From Desmodus rotundus (taxonomy: Eukaryota > Chordata > Mammalia > Chiroptera > Phyllostomidae): a stretch of DNA of 64,000 nucleotides. The position numbers were made by a program, and so were the translations under genes. Where the stretch lies: assembly GCF_022682495.2 (NCBI RefSeq), contig NC_071391.1, forward strand, positions 39,966,498 to 40,030,497. Reading direction: 5' to 3'. Within the stretch, counting starts at the first letter, position 1. The number at the start of each line of letters is the position of its first letter. This document shows positions 1 through 15,639 of this stretch, in pieces. The notes under the pieces are model-generated. The model saw nothing but the letters and a program-made list of their open reading frames with translations. It searched no databases and had not been told where the DNA came from.

Positions 1-126
1 TCCCATATGCACCCCAACCTGGGATTACACCCGAAACTTCGGTATGTGCCCTGACCGGGAATCAAACCAGCGACATTTTGGTGTACAGGACGATGCTCCA
101 ACCAACCAAGCCATCTGGCCAGGGCC
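1..126 (-). mobile_element. Ves-type SINE, cut by window edge
   Basis: Reads CCTGACCGGGAATCAAACC and ends TCTGGCCAGGGC, the inverted tRNA-like head. In ZNF143 intron 7. Confidence 0.85.
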
Positions 127-1052
127 TAGAGTTACAACTTCTTAAGCAACTCTGGCAGAAGTAGCAGGAGTACCAAGAGACAATCTGAGAAATTACAGGT
201 GCTGCTTACTTATAGTGGTTCTTTAAGGATATTTTGACATTTTAATACCATGTACTGGGCCCTCAACCTTAAATATGGTACTTGACTGTTTTAGAGGATA
301 AAAGATTCATGAACTTCTGGTCCAGCATTAATGAATAGAAATACAATGAGTTACAAATACAAGAAACATGTAATTAAAAATGTTCTAGTGTAACCACACT
401 TTAAAAGTAAAAACAAAACAAAAAAAGGGTGAAATTTTAGTAATTATTTTAACCCAGTACGTCCAAATTATCATTTCAACAACTAATCTACATGAGGTAT
501 TATTAATGAGATATTTTACATTCTTTTTTCATAATAAACCTTCCCAATCCTGTGAGTAGTCTAAACTCACAGCACATCTGAATTCTGACTAGCCAGATTT
601 CAAGTGCTCAGTAGCCACATGTGGCTACCACATTGGACAACACAGATCTAGTCTGTAAGGGAGAAGTAAATAGGGCAAAGCTACCATCAAAAAAAAAATC
701 CTATTCGACTTTCTTCTATTTCTTTGTCTACTGGTACCAACACCACATGGTTATTATGTCTGCATAAAGAGCTATAGGGCTTTTTATGACATGTTGCAGC
801 TCTGAATTCCTAGTGATACATCTGGCTCAGAAGCTAATTATTGATAGTAACAAGTTTTTATGATAATAGTATATTATAATGTTACACTCATTTTTCTGTA
901 GGATACCTTCTATATTAGTTATTGTAAGTGTAGTTACACTGTCTTTCTTTAGAAATAATCTATTATTTAAAAACTTAATTGTCAGTCTCTAGCAAGAGAT
1001 AAAGCCCTTAATGGGCAACCAACCCCAAGGCACTGAACTACACCTCTCTTTT

Positions 1053-1236
1053 TTCTTAATCTTTTAAAAAAATTTTTTATTTACTGATTTTTTTGGGGGG
1101 GAAACACATTAATTTGCTGTTCCATTTACTAGTGCATTCATTGGTTGCTTCTTATATATACTCTGACACAGCATCAAATCCACAACCTTGGTGTATTGGG
1201 ACAACGTTCTAACCAACTGAGCTACCTGGCCAGGTC
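1053..1236 (-). mobile_element. Ves-type SINE, diverged
   Basis: Inverted copy ending ACTGAGCTACCTGGCCAGG, with its CT-rich half nearly lost. ZNF143 intron 7. Confidence 0.75.
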
Positions 1237-2382
1237 TCCATCCCTATTTTTGAAAAAACAATCTTAGCTGTTGTTTTTTAAAAATAGAATGTATATTATA
1301 ATATAGACCATTTTCTTGAGTATAAGAAATTCTGACAATCTGAAACATCAATATTTAAGAAAGAAACTAAGGTAGCTTAAAAAAAAGAAAGAATCTTTAA
1401 AACCTAAGTTTGTCACCATTAAAACCTACCAAGGCCTTGACGGACATCTTTTGTATAATTTACACAGTATCTGAATTTCAGAAGAGGTTGACTTTGTGAA
1501 TTGCAAACAGTGCTTATACTGCTGCCACTTCATGGAAAATAGAAATACTTGGCTCTTCAGCAATGTTTAGAAGTATCAAATTTCTACCAGTGATTCCTGT
1601 TATTGTATCATTTGCTGTTATTATAAATGTAAAATCTTAATGATAATCCTTAACAGTATCACTCAATGTCATTAAGTGACGCTAATGCTCAAGTTAAGAA
1701 GTGTGACCCTGAAGCAGTAACTTTAAGATAGGAAATAAATATGATAAAACTCTCAGATGAATGCAAACACTGCTGAGGGAGCATGCAGGAAAATATTAGA
1801 GGTAATTGCTGAGAAAATTAACAGCATTAAAACAAGAATATGCTACAATGATTATAGAAGCTCCAAGAACACCCACCCACACAATAACAAAAACACAGAA
1901 TTCAACGGTCTTGAATTACGCAAGTTCTGAATTTTTGAATTGTAGACCTCCCAGAAAGCACCTGTGACTACTTTGTACTAACTACAAAACTTTTAGAGGC
2001 ACTGCTGCTCTAGGTTGTTATTTGGGTAAGGGGCAGCCAAAGACTAAACCCAGGGTAAGCATCTGAAACAGGGGCAGCCAACCCATGGGCATATGCAGCC
2101 TTAGGAAGCAGTCTGGTGGTACAAGAGGTACAAACAATTTTGTCCAGTACGAACAATAATTAGCTAGACTGGACCTTCTTTCCAGGAAAATATGGAGGGA
2201 ATCGGAAGCAGAAGAAACAAAAAGATATAAAAAGCAAAGTCAGTTCACATGGTGCCCAAAATTGCCTTGGATTACAGAACACAAGCTGCATCTGGATTTC
2301 TGTGGTATTTCTATATGATGAATCCTTAGACCTGAGATAGTTTGAGAAAGTTGCTAATATATACTGCACAATGTTTTTTTCT

Positions 2383-2651
2383 TCTTTTTTAAATTGATTT
2401 TAGAGTGACAGAAGTGGGGGGAGAGGGAGAGGAGGAGGGAAGGAAAGAAGGGGGGAAGAGAGGGAGAGGGGGAGGGAGGGAGAGAGGGAGAGGGGGAGAG
2501 AGGAAGGGAGGGAGAGAGAGAGAGATACCGATTTGTTGTTCCACTTATTTATGCATTTCTTGGTTGATTCTTGATGTGCCCTGACCAGGAATTAAACCTG
2601 CAACCTTGGCTTATCAGGACAATGTTCTATCAACGGAGCTAACAGGGCAGG
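2383..2651 (-). mobile_element. Ves-type SINE with expanded GA tract
   Basis: Inverted copy; head at about 2575-2651 (GCCCTGACCAGGAATTAAACC). Its pyrimidine-rich part has grown into a roughly 120-bp GA-rich tract at 2403-2524. Confidence 0.85.
2403..2524. repeat. GA-rich low-complexity tract
   Basis: Almost pure purine (GGGAGA, GAGGGA units) inside the SINE at 2383-2651, only 266 bp from ZNF143 exon 7. Confidence 0.9.
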
Positions 2652-2789
2652 TATATTGTACACTGTTTTTCTGAAATGGTAAGATTTTCCTAGAAAGGTA
2701 ATGAAATCCCTCTTCTTGCTTGCATCCATAAAAGGGCTTAAAAATGCTAACAGAAAGAGATTCTTATATAAAAAAGTAGCTTTACATAC

Positions 2790-7045
<4,256 letters not shown>

Positions 7046-8057
7046 CTTGAAGAAAAACATAGCTCTTGAGAACAGAGAACAATGCACATGAAATAAAAGC
7101 TACAAAGAATATTCATGAACCATAAAAAAAATGCTAAGGAAATAAAACAGTTTTTGAAATAAGCTAAAATTTCACTTAAAATGTAGGGTAAAAGTATAAA
7201 CTCAAAGTCTAAGGACTGGTTTTCATAATTCATCAGTAAACTGTTGAGCACCTGGCAAGTCTTGCTTATCAGTTTTGTACCATGTCTAAAATTCCCATAA
7301 TTAGAATTCTTTGGGTTTAACGTGGTTGAAGATTCCCACTTATATTCCGCTAGCAATCCTGTTGACTCAATCTTCAGCAATCTATCCTGAACCTGGCCAC
7401 TTCTCACAACCTCTGCCATTACTTCCCTGATCCAAGCCACTGCCGTGTCTCACCCACACTCCTGCAAAGGCTCTCGTGTACGTGGGAGTCTCTGATTCTC
7501 TCATGCTTGTGGGGATATGTATTAAATTTGTTTTTTTCCTCTTGCTAATCTGTTTCACATCTGTTTGATTATTAGACCAGGCAGAAGAACCCTGAGGGTA
7601 GGGGAAAGTTTGTTTCTCCCTATAACTGCATTCATGTTTTCTAAAATGTATACAAATATCTATACATGCTTGTATATACATTTATAAATTCAAGAGCTTC
7701 TCCCAGAAATGGGACCAGGAAATGAGAGTGTAGTGAGGAAGGGACTTAATTTTTACTGCATACTTTCTGTAAGTTAAAAAAATTTTTAACCATGTTTATG
7801 TCTATGGTTTTTTTAAAAAAGTAGTTACTATAAACAGAAGCATTAATAGAGAAAGCATCAACTAACTTTGCCTCAGGGGTGCAAAGACCAGGGCATGTAA
7901 ATTTGGGCATAAAAAGGTAAGTAACCATTTCCTAGGGGTAGAAAAGAATAGAAAGGGCAGTCCAAACAGAGGGAACAACCTTTAACTGTCACTGGCTCCT
8001 CACTACTCAGATCTCAGTCATCACTTGAATCCTACATTATTTGCTGTTACTCTGATT

Positions 8058-8180
8058 TGCCCTTCCACCCATTCATGCATTTACCAGTTGACTCCCGCAA
8101 GTGCCCCCACTGGGGATTGAACCTGCAACTCCAGCACATCAGGAAGATGCTCCAACCAACTGAGCTACCTGGCCAGGGCC
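8058..8180 (-). mobile_element. Ves-type SINE, head half only
   Basis: Inverted: GATTGAACCTGCAACTCCAG then TGAGCTACCTGGCCAGGGC. The CT-rich tail part is missing. Confidence 0.8.
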
Positions 8181-8334
8181 CTCATTATGTTTTTATGATC
8201 ATAGATTTCATGTACATTATGACTTTATAATTTGCTGGCATGTTATGCTTTTTTTTTCTTTTGTGTGCTATGCATGTGAATCTTGCTCAGCTCCTAGGCA
8301 ATTAATCTCCTTTTTCTCCTTTGAAAAAAATGGA

Positions 8335-8412
8335 AGACGACCCACCTGACAGGGTTGTTGTAAGAATTAAGTGAAATAATATATTTAAAGCCTTTAGCAC
8401 TGAAGATGTACT
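8335..8412 (+). mobile_element. MIR-type fragment
   Basis: ACCTGACAGGGTTGTTGTAA followed by ATTTAAAGCCTTTAGCACTG matches the 3' half of MIR elements. Confidence 0.5.
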
Positions 8413-8424
8413 TTTGTGCCAGTT

Positions 8425-8560
8425 TTCTTTTTTTTTAATTGTTATTCAATTACAGTTGTATGCCTTTTCTCCCCATCTCTCCACACCACCCCAGCTGAAC
8501 CCACCTCCCTCCCCCACCTCCACCCTCTCCCTTGATTTTGTCCATCAGTTTTCTTTATAC
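8425..8560 (-). mobile_element. LINE-1 3' end, bat type, 5'-truncated
   Basis: Starts with a T run (an inverted poly-A tail), then TTGTTATTCAATTACAGTTG and a C-rich 3' UTR. Same design as the antisense L1 ends near 15.3 and 29.9 kb. Confidence 0.65.
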
Positions 8561-8770
8561 AAGTAAGAAAAGTAAGGTTTATAGAACCTTATTTTGGGCT
8601 GAAAAGCTTCTGATTCTTGATATCTAACGCTCTTCTCTCATCTTACCAGTCCTTTAACTCTTACATCCAGTCTGCCCACTAAACTATAAGCCTTCTAGGA
8701 TATGTGCTATGCCCTTTGGGTCTCTGGAATTTTGACTAATAAGATTATATGTTCAATAAATATCTAATGA

Positions 8771-9027
8771 GCCTGGGCTGGTATGGCTCAGTGGACTGAG
8801 CCCCGGCCTGTGAACCAAACGATCGCCAGTTCGATTCCAATCAGGGCACATGCCTGGGTTGAGGGCCAGGTCCCCAGTAGGTGGTGTGCAAGAGGCAACT
8901 ACACATCTATGTTTCTCTCCATCTCTTTCTCCCTTCCCTTCCCTTCCCTTCCCTTCCCTTCCCTTCAAGAAAGAAAGAAAGAAAGAAAGAAAGACAGAAA
9001 GAAAGACAGAAAGAAAGACAGAAAGAC

Positions 9028-9062
<35 letters not shown>

Positions 9063-9075
9063 AAAGAAAGAGTGA
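8771..9075 (+). mobile_element. Ves-type SINE with expanded tail microsatellites
   Basis: Head TGGTATGGCTCAGTGGACTG, body to about 8935, then (CCCTT)n at 8935-8965 and (AAAG)/(ACAG)-type repeats at 8966-9075 in place of the plain A-tail. Open frames here are repeat artefacts. Confidence 0.93.
8935..9075. repeat. Compound microsatellite (CCCTT)n then (AAAGAAAGAC)n-like
   Basis: About six CCCTT units pass directly into about 26 AAAG/ACAG units. It arose from the SINE's CT tract and A-tail, and is likely polymorphic. Confidence 0.95.
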
Positions 9076-9290
9076 CATACCTCATGTTGCAGAGTGCTTT
9101 ACAACTGTCGTCCAGTATATACATCCAGCCATGGCCCTCTAGTTCTTAGTACACTCCTAACTCTTCCTGCTTCTGCACATACTGTTCAATGTCAACGCTT
9201 AGCTGAAATATCCATTCTATCACTATGTCCTTATTTTCTATCACAGAACTCTCTTTCATAGGAACATTTCACTTATCAGAATTTCTAAGT

Positions 9291-9504
9291 CACAGGTGGC
9301 AAACACAAGGCCCGCAGGCCAAATCTGGCCCTCCACCTTGTTTATCCTGCCTGGCACCTTGTTTCAACCCGGTGGCAGAGCAGAACTCTTACTTAACTGT
9401 TAAGGAGTAGTTACATTTATACAGTCCTAAAATTACATTCGGCCCTTTGAAGGCAACCGCAAGGCTGATGTGGCCCCCCGGTGAACATGAGCTTGACACC
9501 CCTG
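9291..9504. mobile_element. hAT-type MITE with perfect 8-bp target duplication
   Basis: 214 bp with imperfect terminal inverted repeats: left CACAGGTGGCAAACAC, right complement CAGGGGTGTCAAGCTC. Both flanks carry TTCTAAGT (9283-9290 and 9505-9512), the 8-bp duplication typical of hAT transposons. There is no transposase frame, so it is non-autonomous. Confidence 0.88.
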
Positions 9505-9739
9505 TTCTAAGTGAACTCTAAGTTCCCTGATGGCAGGGCTCCCATCTGTCCTATTCATTCCTGAACTCCTAGTGCCTTCAGGAACACATGGTGCATGGTA
9601 CACGCTTACAAAATTGTTTCTTGTATAAATGAAGAGGTCATGGCTAGTTAACTGCCTGAGATGGGATTAAAGATTAGGTCTTCTTTTATTCCAATGCTCT
9701 TTCTATTGTCTCACTTATAATATCCTACTGTATTATGTG

Positions 9740-10171
9740 TATATATTAATAGGACAAAAGCCACTTCCTCAGGCCCTTTTTCCCAGAGCTAACTGGACCC
9801 CCATAAAGCATGGCTGACCCTGTTTCATGAACCTTTACCCCTGGGACTAGAAAATTACTGGAAGCAAAGGGAAGGCTCAGAGGCTCCAGGAATTTCCCGA
9901 ACAGGATACGCCAGACCACAATGACCTCCAGACCCTGCACCCAAAGGTAACGTTGAAACAATTTGTAGCCTAACGGAAACATCCTGCTCTACAACCACTC
10001 CTTACCCAATCAGAGCCCTAACCCCTCAGCAGTGGTGCTAGTGCTGGTGGTATCTCCACACCTAGCCCTTTCCCTCCCTTGGGAAAGTAAAAATAAAAAC
10101 CCTTTACTCTCAGCACTATCTTCCCTTTGTGAATTCTTTCACAGCCCACATCACCGACCTCCCTAACATTT
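9740..10171 (+). mobile_element. Probable solo LTR of an endogenous retrovirus
   Basis: GC-richer block unlike its flanks, with a CCAAT box at 10006-10010 and AATAAA at 10092-10097. A short R/U5-like segment follows and ends CCCTAACA. No gag, pol or env frame. The 5' border and target duplication are not clear, so the LTR call is inference from promoter/poly(A) layout. Confidence 0.45.
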
Positions 10172-10394
10172 AGCATGTATAAACTGCCGTTAATTTTAAT
10201 GATTCCAATGTCCTGTGACCATTACTCCATATTATATGTTTATATTTTCAATATGGCCAATTGCCATCATTATTATTTAACTTAAAAATGTGTACAAATA
10301 GTACACTAACATTTGTGCTATGGCATATTATGTATAGTACTCAAAATACTGTATTACTCTAGAAACTACAGGTATTTTATATTTTAAAAGTTAG

Positions 10395-10575
10395 GAGGTG
10401 CGTACTTGGTAGCTTACACTTCAGAGACTGGGCTTTTGAACAAGTCATAGTTTCAAGACCCAGTTTTGCCCTGTAATAGTTGGACAAGTTACTCTAAACT
10501 TCAGTTGACTCACTTCCAAAATAGGGATAGCAACTCCAGTATTTGACTTAGGTTTGTAGTGAACGTGCTAAGTTT
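10395..10575 (+). mobile_element. MIR-type fragment
   Basis: Order of GTTTCAAGACCCAGTTTTGC, GGACAAGTTACTCTAAACTT and CCAAAATAGGGATAGCAACT fits a decayed MIR. Confidence 0.5.
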
Positions 10576-10754
10576 ACATATGTAAATCAGTCAATAAATC
10601 ATTCAATTCCGTACCTAATCAAAGTTAAGTGCTGAGTAAAGTGGTATTTTAAGTAAAAAACATGTAGTTTGGAGTTAATGCCTGTGTCTAGCCATTAATG
10701 GACGAGTCATTTCCGCAGGATGCAGAATTCCCACTGCAGCAGTTTTGTTTTGCT

Positions 10755-10945
10755 TTTTAAGATTTTATTTATTCAATTCTAGGAAGAGGGTAAAGAGAGG
10801 AAGAGAAACATCGATCGGTTGCTTCTTGCATGCCTCCAACCAGGGACCTGGCCCGCAACCCCAGCATGTGCCTTGACAGGAAGGGAACCAGCAACCTTTC
10901 ATTTTGCAGGGCGATGGTCAACTCACTGAGCCACACCAGTCAGGG
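10755..10945 (-). mobile_element. Ves-type SINE
   Basis: Inverted: AAGATTTTATTTATTCAATT tail, GGGACCTGGCCCGCAACCCC, and head ending GAGCCACACCAGTCAGGG. Confidence 0.92.
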
Positions 10946-11569
10946 ACACTGCAGCAGCTTTAAAATGGGATTAGACTTATGGAAAAGGATAGAGAAAAAT
11001 TTATCAGTGTTTTCAAAAGTTCCTTTTCTAAGAGTGAGAGGGAGACTTCTAAGTCTAAACCCATCTGAAAAACAAAATAACTGACTGAATAATTGATTAA
11101 ATAATTGATTGACAGTACAATAAAGTTTAAAACACAATCTCACAATGACAGATGCAACTGAACTCTTTAAAAAGAAAAAAAAACACTGTGTTCTGAAATA
11201 AAGCCAGGAGCAAAAAGACTCAGAATGAGGTGAAACCTCAGATTAAAACAAAAACTAGATAAAAAACTTCAAAATGGAGTAACAATGAAAATGTCAGGAC
11301 CCAGAAAATTCTCCTCACATAATCATCAAGTGCAAGTACATCATAATTAGTGATATCTTAAGTAATAGTAGAGGCACAATTCCTGAATACGGGAAGCTCA
11401 TCTTTCCATGAAGAACACAACAAACCCTTACTTCGCAGCAGTATCTCAACTTGCAGCAAAGGGTTATAGACATTTTGCAAATCATGTAATATTGTAAGAG
11501 ACTTTTCTGTAAAAAGACCTCATACAACTCAATCATAGGCAAATAATCCAACTTAAAAATGGGGGAAAG

Positions 11570-12300
11570 ATAAACATCAACATTTCTCTAAAGAATGTGT
11601 ATCTACAAATGGACAATAAGCACATGAAAAAACGTTCAATACCATTAGCCATTGGGAGATGCAACCCAACATCACTAAGATACCCCTTCATACCCACTAA
11701 ATAAGAAGTGTTGGCAAAGACCTGAGGAAATGGGAACTCTCACACACTGCTGGTAGAAATGGAAAATGGTGCAGCCACTTTGGAACAATTTGCCAGTTCC
11801 TCAAAAAGTTGAATGTAGTTACCAACCACATGACCAAGAAATCCTACTCCTAGGTGTATATATCCACGAGAAACGAAAACGTATGTCCACACAGAATCTT
11901 GTACAGAGTTCATAGCAACGTTATCCATGACAAATGGTGGAAACAAACCTTATGTCTGCCGACAGATAACGGATAAATATAACATGTTATGTCTACACGT
12001 GAAATAACTGTCAATAGAAAGACATGAAGTTCTGATAACGCCATAACACGGGGGACCCTTGCAAATATGATGCAAGTGAAAGAAGCCAGTCACAAAAGCC
12101 CACATACTGAAATTCCTATGAAATGTTCACAATAGGCAAATCTGTAGTTTAGTGGTTGGGGAAGAAGTTGGGGGTTAAAGGGAATGGGGAGTTTCTTTTT
12201 GGCGTGATGAACATGTTTTAAAATTTATGGTGGTGATGGCTGCACAACTCTGAATATGAATTGTATGGAATGTGAATTATATCAATAAAGCTATTATTTT
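11570..12300 (+). mobile_element. LINE-1 fragment (ORF2 end and 3' UTR)
   Basis: L1 hallmarks in order: AACATTTCTCTAAAGAATGT, CCCTTCATACCCACTAAATA, GGGAACTCTCACACACTGCT, CCACTTTGGAACAATTTGCC and the 3' end TCAATAAAGCTATTATTTTT. Many stops; inactive. Confidence 0.8.
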
Positions 12301-13539
12301 TTTAAAGCCGGGGGTGGGAGGAGGCTATGGAATTTCCAAAACATACCTAAGTTAGTTACAAATCTCATCATCTCATCAGTTTTGGGATGATCTCCTCATC
12401 ATCTACCCTAACAATGAACTTAACAATGAACTTTATAAACTACACCCTCAGGGAGAGAAAATATGAAGTACTGCACAGATTTTTGTCAACTACAGCAAAA
12501 CCCACGTATCTTCTAAGACAACTCAGGACAAAGCTGACCACAACCTCCAACCTACAATTTTTCACCATATCCCACCATAATTATACCAGCTGATTAGACA
12601 CTTCCAAAGCAAAGGCTAAAGTTGATTTTAAACAAATAATGGGTTTCGCAATGGTACTCTTTCCCCCTACTTCTTTAACTTCGTTAGTGTGGTCACTTTG
12701 TTTAAAAAAAATAGGAGGGAATAAAAATTAGGTTCACGTTCCACAATGTTACAAAGCAACCGAAGGAATCTTTCTCTTTGGCCAAAACCGACAAAAAAAG
12801 GGAGGAATGATAAAACTAACAATTTCTAAATATTCGGTGTTAGACCTCAAATGACCTAAAAAAATTTTTAAGTGAGAGAAACAAGTAATCTGTGCACGAT
12901 ATGGGTGGGAGGAAATTCTAGGTGCGTTCTTCAGGCGGGGTCCAAGCGGGCCCACGGCCAGTCCTGCCGCCGGCGCCACAGCTGGGGCCTGGTACAGACC
13001 ATGGCCCGCCGTCCCAGGCGGAGGAGCTTCACCACCGGAGCGCCTGGGGACTCGCTCCGCATGGAGGTCAAGACGAGAGGCTCCGCCAGGCTCCCGATGG
13101 CTCCACCCTCCCGTCCCTCTCCTCGGCGGTCCCCTGCGGGGAACAGGCGGGGCACCAAGCAAAATCGACGAGAGTTGGAGGGGGGGGGGGGTCTTCGGTA
13201 AGAAAAGCTCCGCCGCCCCAGAGTGGCGGCTGTGGGTTATTAATAAACTCCGCTTCTGCCCGGGCGCCGCTGCCCGCCGTAAAATCAGAAGGGCCTGCGG
13301 CGGAGACTGAGCAGCCGGAGTCAGGGCCCGGGCCCGAGCGGGCCCGCGCCGCCGCGCTGAGGGCGGCGGCCGGGCGGAGAATAATGCACACTGGGTAAAA
13401 ACACATTTATATACGAACCTCCGAGAAAATTTTCCAACAATTCCTTCGTCCGACCACCATGCACCAGGACAGGAAACAGCCGCCCGGCCCCCAGGCCCCG
13501 CAACCCGCATACCCAGTCTGAAGCCCGCCCCTAGCCTCC

Positions 13540-13588
13540 ATTGGGCTGTCACTACGTCACTCATTAGACGCTTCCTGCCTACCATTGG
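13540..13588 (-). promoter_or_regulatory. Pair of CCAAT boxes (NF-Y type)
   Basis: ATTGG at 13540-13544 and again at 13584-13588, 44 bp apart, both reading CCAAT on the minus strand. They suggest a ZNF143 start site downstream on the minus strand, at about 13.4-13.5 kb. Confidence 0.55.
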
Positions 13589-13637
13589 CTCAAATTTATG
13601 CGACTCGAGAGATCGACTTGTCCACGCCCTATTTTCT

Positions 13638-13645
13638 TGACGTCA
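13638..13645. promoter_or_regulatory. Consensus CRE (CREB/ATF site)
   Basis: Perfect palindrome TGACGTCA in the CpG island, about 50 and 95 bp from the two CCAAT boxes. A second CRE-like TACGTCAC is at 13553-13560. Typical of a housekeeping promoter; use is inferred. Confidence 0.6.
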
Positions 13646-14259
13646 TGCCTTAAAGCCAGCGCCTGAGTGGCTTAGCTGAAGAGCGGAATCAAAGTTCCTG
13701 TGTCTGAGTGGCTGGCAGAACCGCTTATCCCGGACCGACACCGCCTCGGTAACTAGTGAATTATGCTGATTCGGGGGCTCCTGCGGGAGACGCCATTTTG
13801 TAGTGAGGGAGGGAGGCTGGTCCTTGTGACTAGCCGGGAGGGAAAAGGGGTGACTGGCGCCATTTTCCCCACAGGGGCTAGGAGATGGCCTTGGTTCTCA
13901 CCGTGGGGTTAGTGGAGCGCGTTTTGGAGACTGGTTAGGCTTTGCTTGGAGATTGCCGTTTGTCGCACCGTTGGGAGGGAAATGGTTGTGAGGAGTAGGA
14001 CAAGATGGGGTGCGTAACAGCTCCCTGGGGGCTTTCGGTGCCAGCTGGGGCCTTCGGTGTTGGAGGAGGGCCCTGCTTTCCCGAGAGTTGCTGTGCCAAG
14101 CTTCTCCGCGCTGCAGTCGCCGGGGCATCACCATTCGGTGGGAGGGTGAGCGTCCTAACGCCCCAACCTCCCCTCCCGAAGCCTCGGAGGAGTTTGGCAA
14201 CGGGAAGATTGTCTTGGGCTCTGCTGGGAGACTGCGATTCCTTTTGCACTTTTCATGTC

Positions 14260-15300
14260 GTTTAGGTTCAAAATTTGAAAGTCTTTAATGGGGTCGTCCC
14301 TTTTTTTTTTTTTAATCGACCTTCATTTTCACTTTACCTTTTGTATGTTTCGCGAATTAAAGGAAAACGAAAAGGCTGGGGAAAGCATTTCTTCTGGCTC
14401 CCTGTATCTAGTCAGAATGAATACAAATCAGTTATTAAATTTAATAATTATTTTTCCACGTCCCAACCCCAGCTTCAACTATTGGAAATACTAGCAGTTT
14501 GAGGAGCATTCAGTAAATTCATTTGCTTTGGCAGCCAGGCTGAGTAAAGATGAGATAAAAGTGTATAGACTCAAAGTTTGTTAAAGTACAGGTGTAGCTC
14601 AGTTAACTACTAGAATGAGGCGGCCGGCCAGTTGTAACAGGTTGTTCGTGTTCCTCTTGCAAAAATTGGAGAGTTATAGGATGTTAGATTTAGTGTCTTT
14701 GGCGTTTCAGGAATGGCCAAGGGATTAAAGCAAAAGGAAGTTAAAAATAGCTCTCTAAATTGAAATAATTAAAATGTTTCGATGGACAGTTGCGCCTAGT
14801 TCGAGATTTAAATGGTACCTTATTTCTTGGTGGGGAGTAGGGGGCAGGCTAACCCTCACCAAAGTTTAGTTGAATAATTTGCCCAAACGCCAGTCGAAGA
14901 AAAAATAAGACTTTTGAGTTTTGTTTGAAAACATATTATTTAGACTTTTAAAGCAGTTATTTTTTCGCTATGCCCTTACAAAAATGAAAAATGTGACACA
15001 AAATTGGATTAGGTTACTTGAAACTAAAGGAATTGGCTTATTGAAAGCAGCCTCATACTCGATGGATAGATTCCCTTTGTCATAAGGGAGTACAAGAGTT
15101 CAGATGAAAAACAAGCGTTTTTTAAAATAAAAAAACCAAACCAAGGTGTTTTAACTTATACATTTTATACCTTCCAGGTGTTGTATCTATATTTGGTAAT
15201 CAGAAATGTTATTAAAAGAAATGATCTATGCAGTTTAGCCATTCATTACTAAGTCTCATGCCTGTAGCCTACTCATTAAAATACAGAATTTCAAGAATTT
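14260..15300. other. Intergenic flank of the CpG island, nothing recognised
   Basis: AT-rich single-copy-looking DNA just right of the ZNF143 promoter. No exon, repeat family or RNA gene is evident. If a divergent transcript exists it would start leftward of here and run through it. Confidence 0.5.
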
Positions 15301-15309
15301 ATGAATTTA

Positions 15310-15425
15310 TATATTAATTTTATTGTATATTTTTATTACCATTTATCCCCCCTACATGGCCTTCCACCCCACCAACCCCCAGAGCTGTCAGCCTGCTCTT
15401 TATGATTCTGTCTATTTTGTTTGTT
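15310..15425 (-). mobile_element. LINE-1 3' end, 5'-truncated
   Basis: TTAATTTTATTGTATATTTT then the C-rich block CCTTCCACCCCACCAACCCC and CTGTCAGCCTGCTCT match bat L1 3' UTR in reverse. Confidence 0.6.
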
Positions 15426-15430
15426 AAAAG

Positions 15431-15590
15431 GATTTTTAAAGATTTTATTTATTCTAAGAAGGGAAGGAGGAAGAAGGAAACAGATCGGTTGCCTCCCGCA
15501 CAGGCCCCAGCTGTGGACCTGCCCACACCCATGCATGTGCCCTGACCGGGCATCAACCCATGACTAACCAACAGAGGCACAACAGCTCAA
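15431..15590 (-). mobile_element. Ves-type SINE, diverged
   Basis: Inverted: AAAGATTTTATTTATTCTAA, GATCGGTTGCCTCCCGCACA, GCCCTGACCGGGCATCAACC. The head is eroded. Confidence 0.8.
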
Positions 15591-15639
15591 AAAGAAGTTT
15601 TAAGTCACCCATTAATTGCAGATTGCAGTCACAAAACTT

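Larger units (their letters stand above)
7046..12900 (-). other. ZNF143: ZNF143 intron 1 (repeat-rich, no coding exon)
   Basis: No conserved coding exon found. It contains three clear SINEs, MIR pieces, a bat L1 3' end, a hAT MITE, an LTR-like block and an L1 fragment, listed separately. The remainder (for example 7050-8050 and 10950-11500) shows nothing I can name. Exon 1's donor is not located, so the right border is approximate. Confidence 0.7.
12930..14250. promoter_or_regulatory. CpG-island promoter of ZNF143
   Basis: The only strongly GC- and CpG-rich stretch in the window, contrasting with AT-rich flanks. It lies upstream of ZNF143 coding exon 2. Two CCAAT boxes read on the minus strand (ATTGG on plus at 13540-13544 and 13584-13588), and a perfect CRE, TGACGTCA, is at 13638-13645. 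YY1-like GCCATTTT occurs at 13792-13799 and 13859-13866. The non-coding exon 1 must lie here, but its ends cannot be fixed by eye. Minus-strand donor candidates include CACG|gtgaga (exon end 13902) and CTGG|gtatgc near 13511. The plus strand carries CTTCG|gtaaga near 13198 and CTCG|gtaact near 13748, so divergent transcription is possible. Many overlapping open frames in this block reflect GC richness, not coding. Confidence 0.85.

Noticed and set aside
8753..9149. Several frames of 64-123 codons rich in Lys/Arg/Glu or Phe/Leu/Ser
   Set aside because: They translate the SINE and its AAAG/CCCTT microsatellite.
12749..14288. Many long overlapping open frames on both strands (up to 278 codons) in the CpG island
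   Set aside because: High GC content removes stop codons in all frames; none resembles a known protein and they conflict with promoter features.
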